Assembly: GCA_026967495.1 (NCBI GenBank)
Contig: CP114060.1
Span: 4,030,001-4,094,000 of the forward strand
Origin: Rouxiella badensis
GTDB taxonomy: Bacteria; Pseudomonadota; Gammaproteobacteria; Enterobacterales; Enterobacteriaceae
Direction of reading: 5' to 3'
DNA: 64,000 bases
In this document: in pieces, positions 63,437-64,000 of the stretch
Numbering within the stretch: the first letter of the stretch is position 1
Layout: every line of letters begins with the position of its first letter
The notes under the pieces: model-generated
Databases searched by the model: none
What the model was told of the DNA's origin: nothing
The model's input: only the letters and a program-made list of their open reading frames with translations
Program-made: the position numbers and the translations under genes

Positions 63437-63916
63437 CTAAATCCGCCGCGCCTGCCAGTACGTTTTGCGCCAGTATTCGTTGTCCAGTGACGATCGCACC
63501 ACGCCTCGACTGGTTGAGGCATGAATAAAGGCATCACCTGAATCATAAATCCCGACGTGAAGACCGTTTTCGCCAGCGCCTGTCTTGAAGAACACCAGGT
63601 CGCCGGGCAGCAGTTCTTTACGTGATACTTTGGTGCCAACCTCGGTTTGTTCGGCGGTCGTGCGCGGAAGGATAACGCCAAATCTATCGCGGAAGGTGCG
63701 GAACACAAAGCCTGAGCAGTCGATGCCGTTACGGCTTAGGCCGCCGTAGCGATACGGGGTGCCGTGCCATCTGCCCAACTGATCGTTTAACTGTGCGACA
63801 ACAACTCGCGAGTTTGCCAGACTGCCGCTGGGCATCGGCGCGTGACTGCTACAGCCGCCGAGAATAAGCACAGCCAATGCCAACAGTGAATATAAAAGTC
63901 TTGAGCGCTTTTGCAT
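63437..63916 (-). CDS. nlpC: NlpC lipoprotein, NlpC/P60 endopeptidase
   Basis: 159-residue lipoprotein hydrolase. Signal peptide with lipobox LGGC (Cys22). NlpC/P60 domain about 40-159 with catalytic Cys67 (NGIDCSGFVF), His120 (LHVGIYD) and His132 (AFIHASTSRG). Ends SLDNEYWRKTYWQARRI like E. coli NlpC. Likely cuts D-Glu-mDAP or related peptidoglycan bonds; substrate not proven. Second P60 enzyme in the window besides MepH. Confidence 0.95.
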   Translation of the reverse strand: MQKRSRLLYSLLALAVLILGGCSSHAPMPSGSLANSRVVVAQLNDQLGRWHGTPYRYGGLSRNGIDCSGFVFRTFRDRFGVILPRTTAEQTEVGTKVSRKELLPGDLVFFKTGAGENGLHVGIYDSGDAFIHASTSRGVVRSSLDNEYWRKTYWQARRI

Positions 63917-64000
63917 GTCTTTTGTTCCCTGGCCGACATCCTGAAATCATTCCACGCTGGAAAATGGTGGAGAAGATAACTTGCCGTTATCTAAGGACTT

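Overview
This 64 kb window is a chromosomal segment of a Gram-negative enterobacterium. Gene content and order follow the Escherichia coli tyrS–slyA–purR–cfa–pykF–suf–ppsA–aroH–nlpC region closely. Three things point away from E. coli and towards a Yersiniaceae-like genus such as Yersinia, Serratia, Rahnella or Rouxiella: FabV as the enoyl-ACP reductase, an hmuSTUV haemin-uptake operon beside aroH, and loss of several E. coli neighbours (sodC, nemR, lhr, sodB, ydhP). I cannot fix the genus from sequence alone.

Layout. 1-6.9 kb: a YciW-like CMD-domain protein, peptide permease dtpA, fabV, a small membrane protein, a second DapA-type synthase and gstA. 6.9-12.5 kb: the vitamin B6, tyrosyl-tRNA and cell-wall salvage block (pdxY, tyrS, pdxH, mliC, anmK), then slyB. 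12.6-20.7 kb: slyA facing the ydhIJK efflux operon, ydhF, ydhL, nemA, gloA, rnt, grxD. 21-30 kb: mepH, ynhF, purR, punR/punC, cfa, ribE, mdtK and two identical tRNA-Val(GAC) genes. 30-34 kb: pykF, lpp, ldtE. 34-45.7 kb: the sufABCDSE iron-sulfur operon facing an unknown gene that carries a Fur-box promoter, then menI, ydiJ, ydiK. 45.7-51.3 kb: the small RNA gene rprA, then ppsA, ppsR, aroH. 51.4-55.2 kb: the Fur-box hmuSTUV operon. 55.3-64 kb: selO, a TetR regulator facing an EmrA/EmrB/outer-membrane-factor tripartite pump, an Imm-like membrane protein, lplA and nlpC.

Themes. Iron and oxidative stress (suf, hmu, grxD, the Fur-box gene), glycolysis/gluconeogenesis switching (pykF and ppsA each with a Cra site; ppsR regulates PpsA), envelope maintenance (lpp, ldtE, mepH, nlpC, slyB, mliC, anmK) and drug or electrophile defence (two HlyD-type pumps, mdtK, nemA, gloA, gstA) recur. 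Many regulatory sites are legible: SlyA, PhoP, NemR, PurR, Cra, Fur and RcsB.

Quality warning. At least 19 single-base indels, mostly in short homopolymers, break 16 otherwise intact genes, including sufB, sufC, sufS, fabV and ppsR. In each case removing or adding one base restores a full-length family member with normal catalytic residues. I read these as sequencing or assembly errors rather than pseudogenes, and I give repaired coordinates.

No dramatic new system (phage, CRISPR, secretion or defence island) is visible. The best candidate for something undescribed is the Fur-box gene at 40340-40744 together with the nested palindrome behind it.
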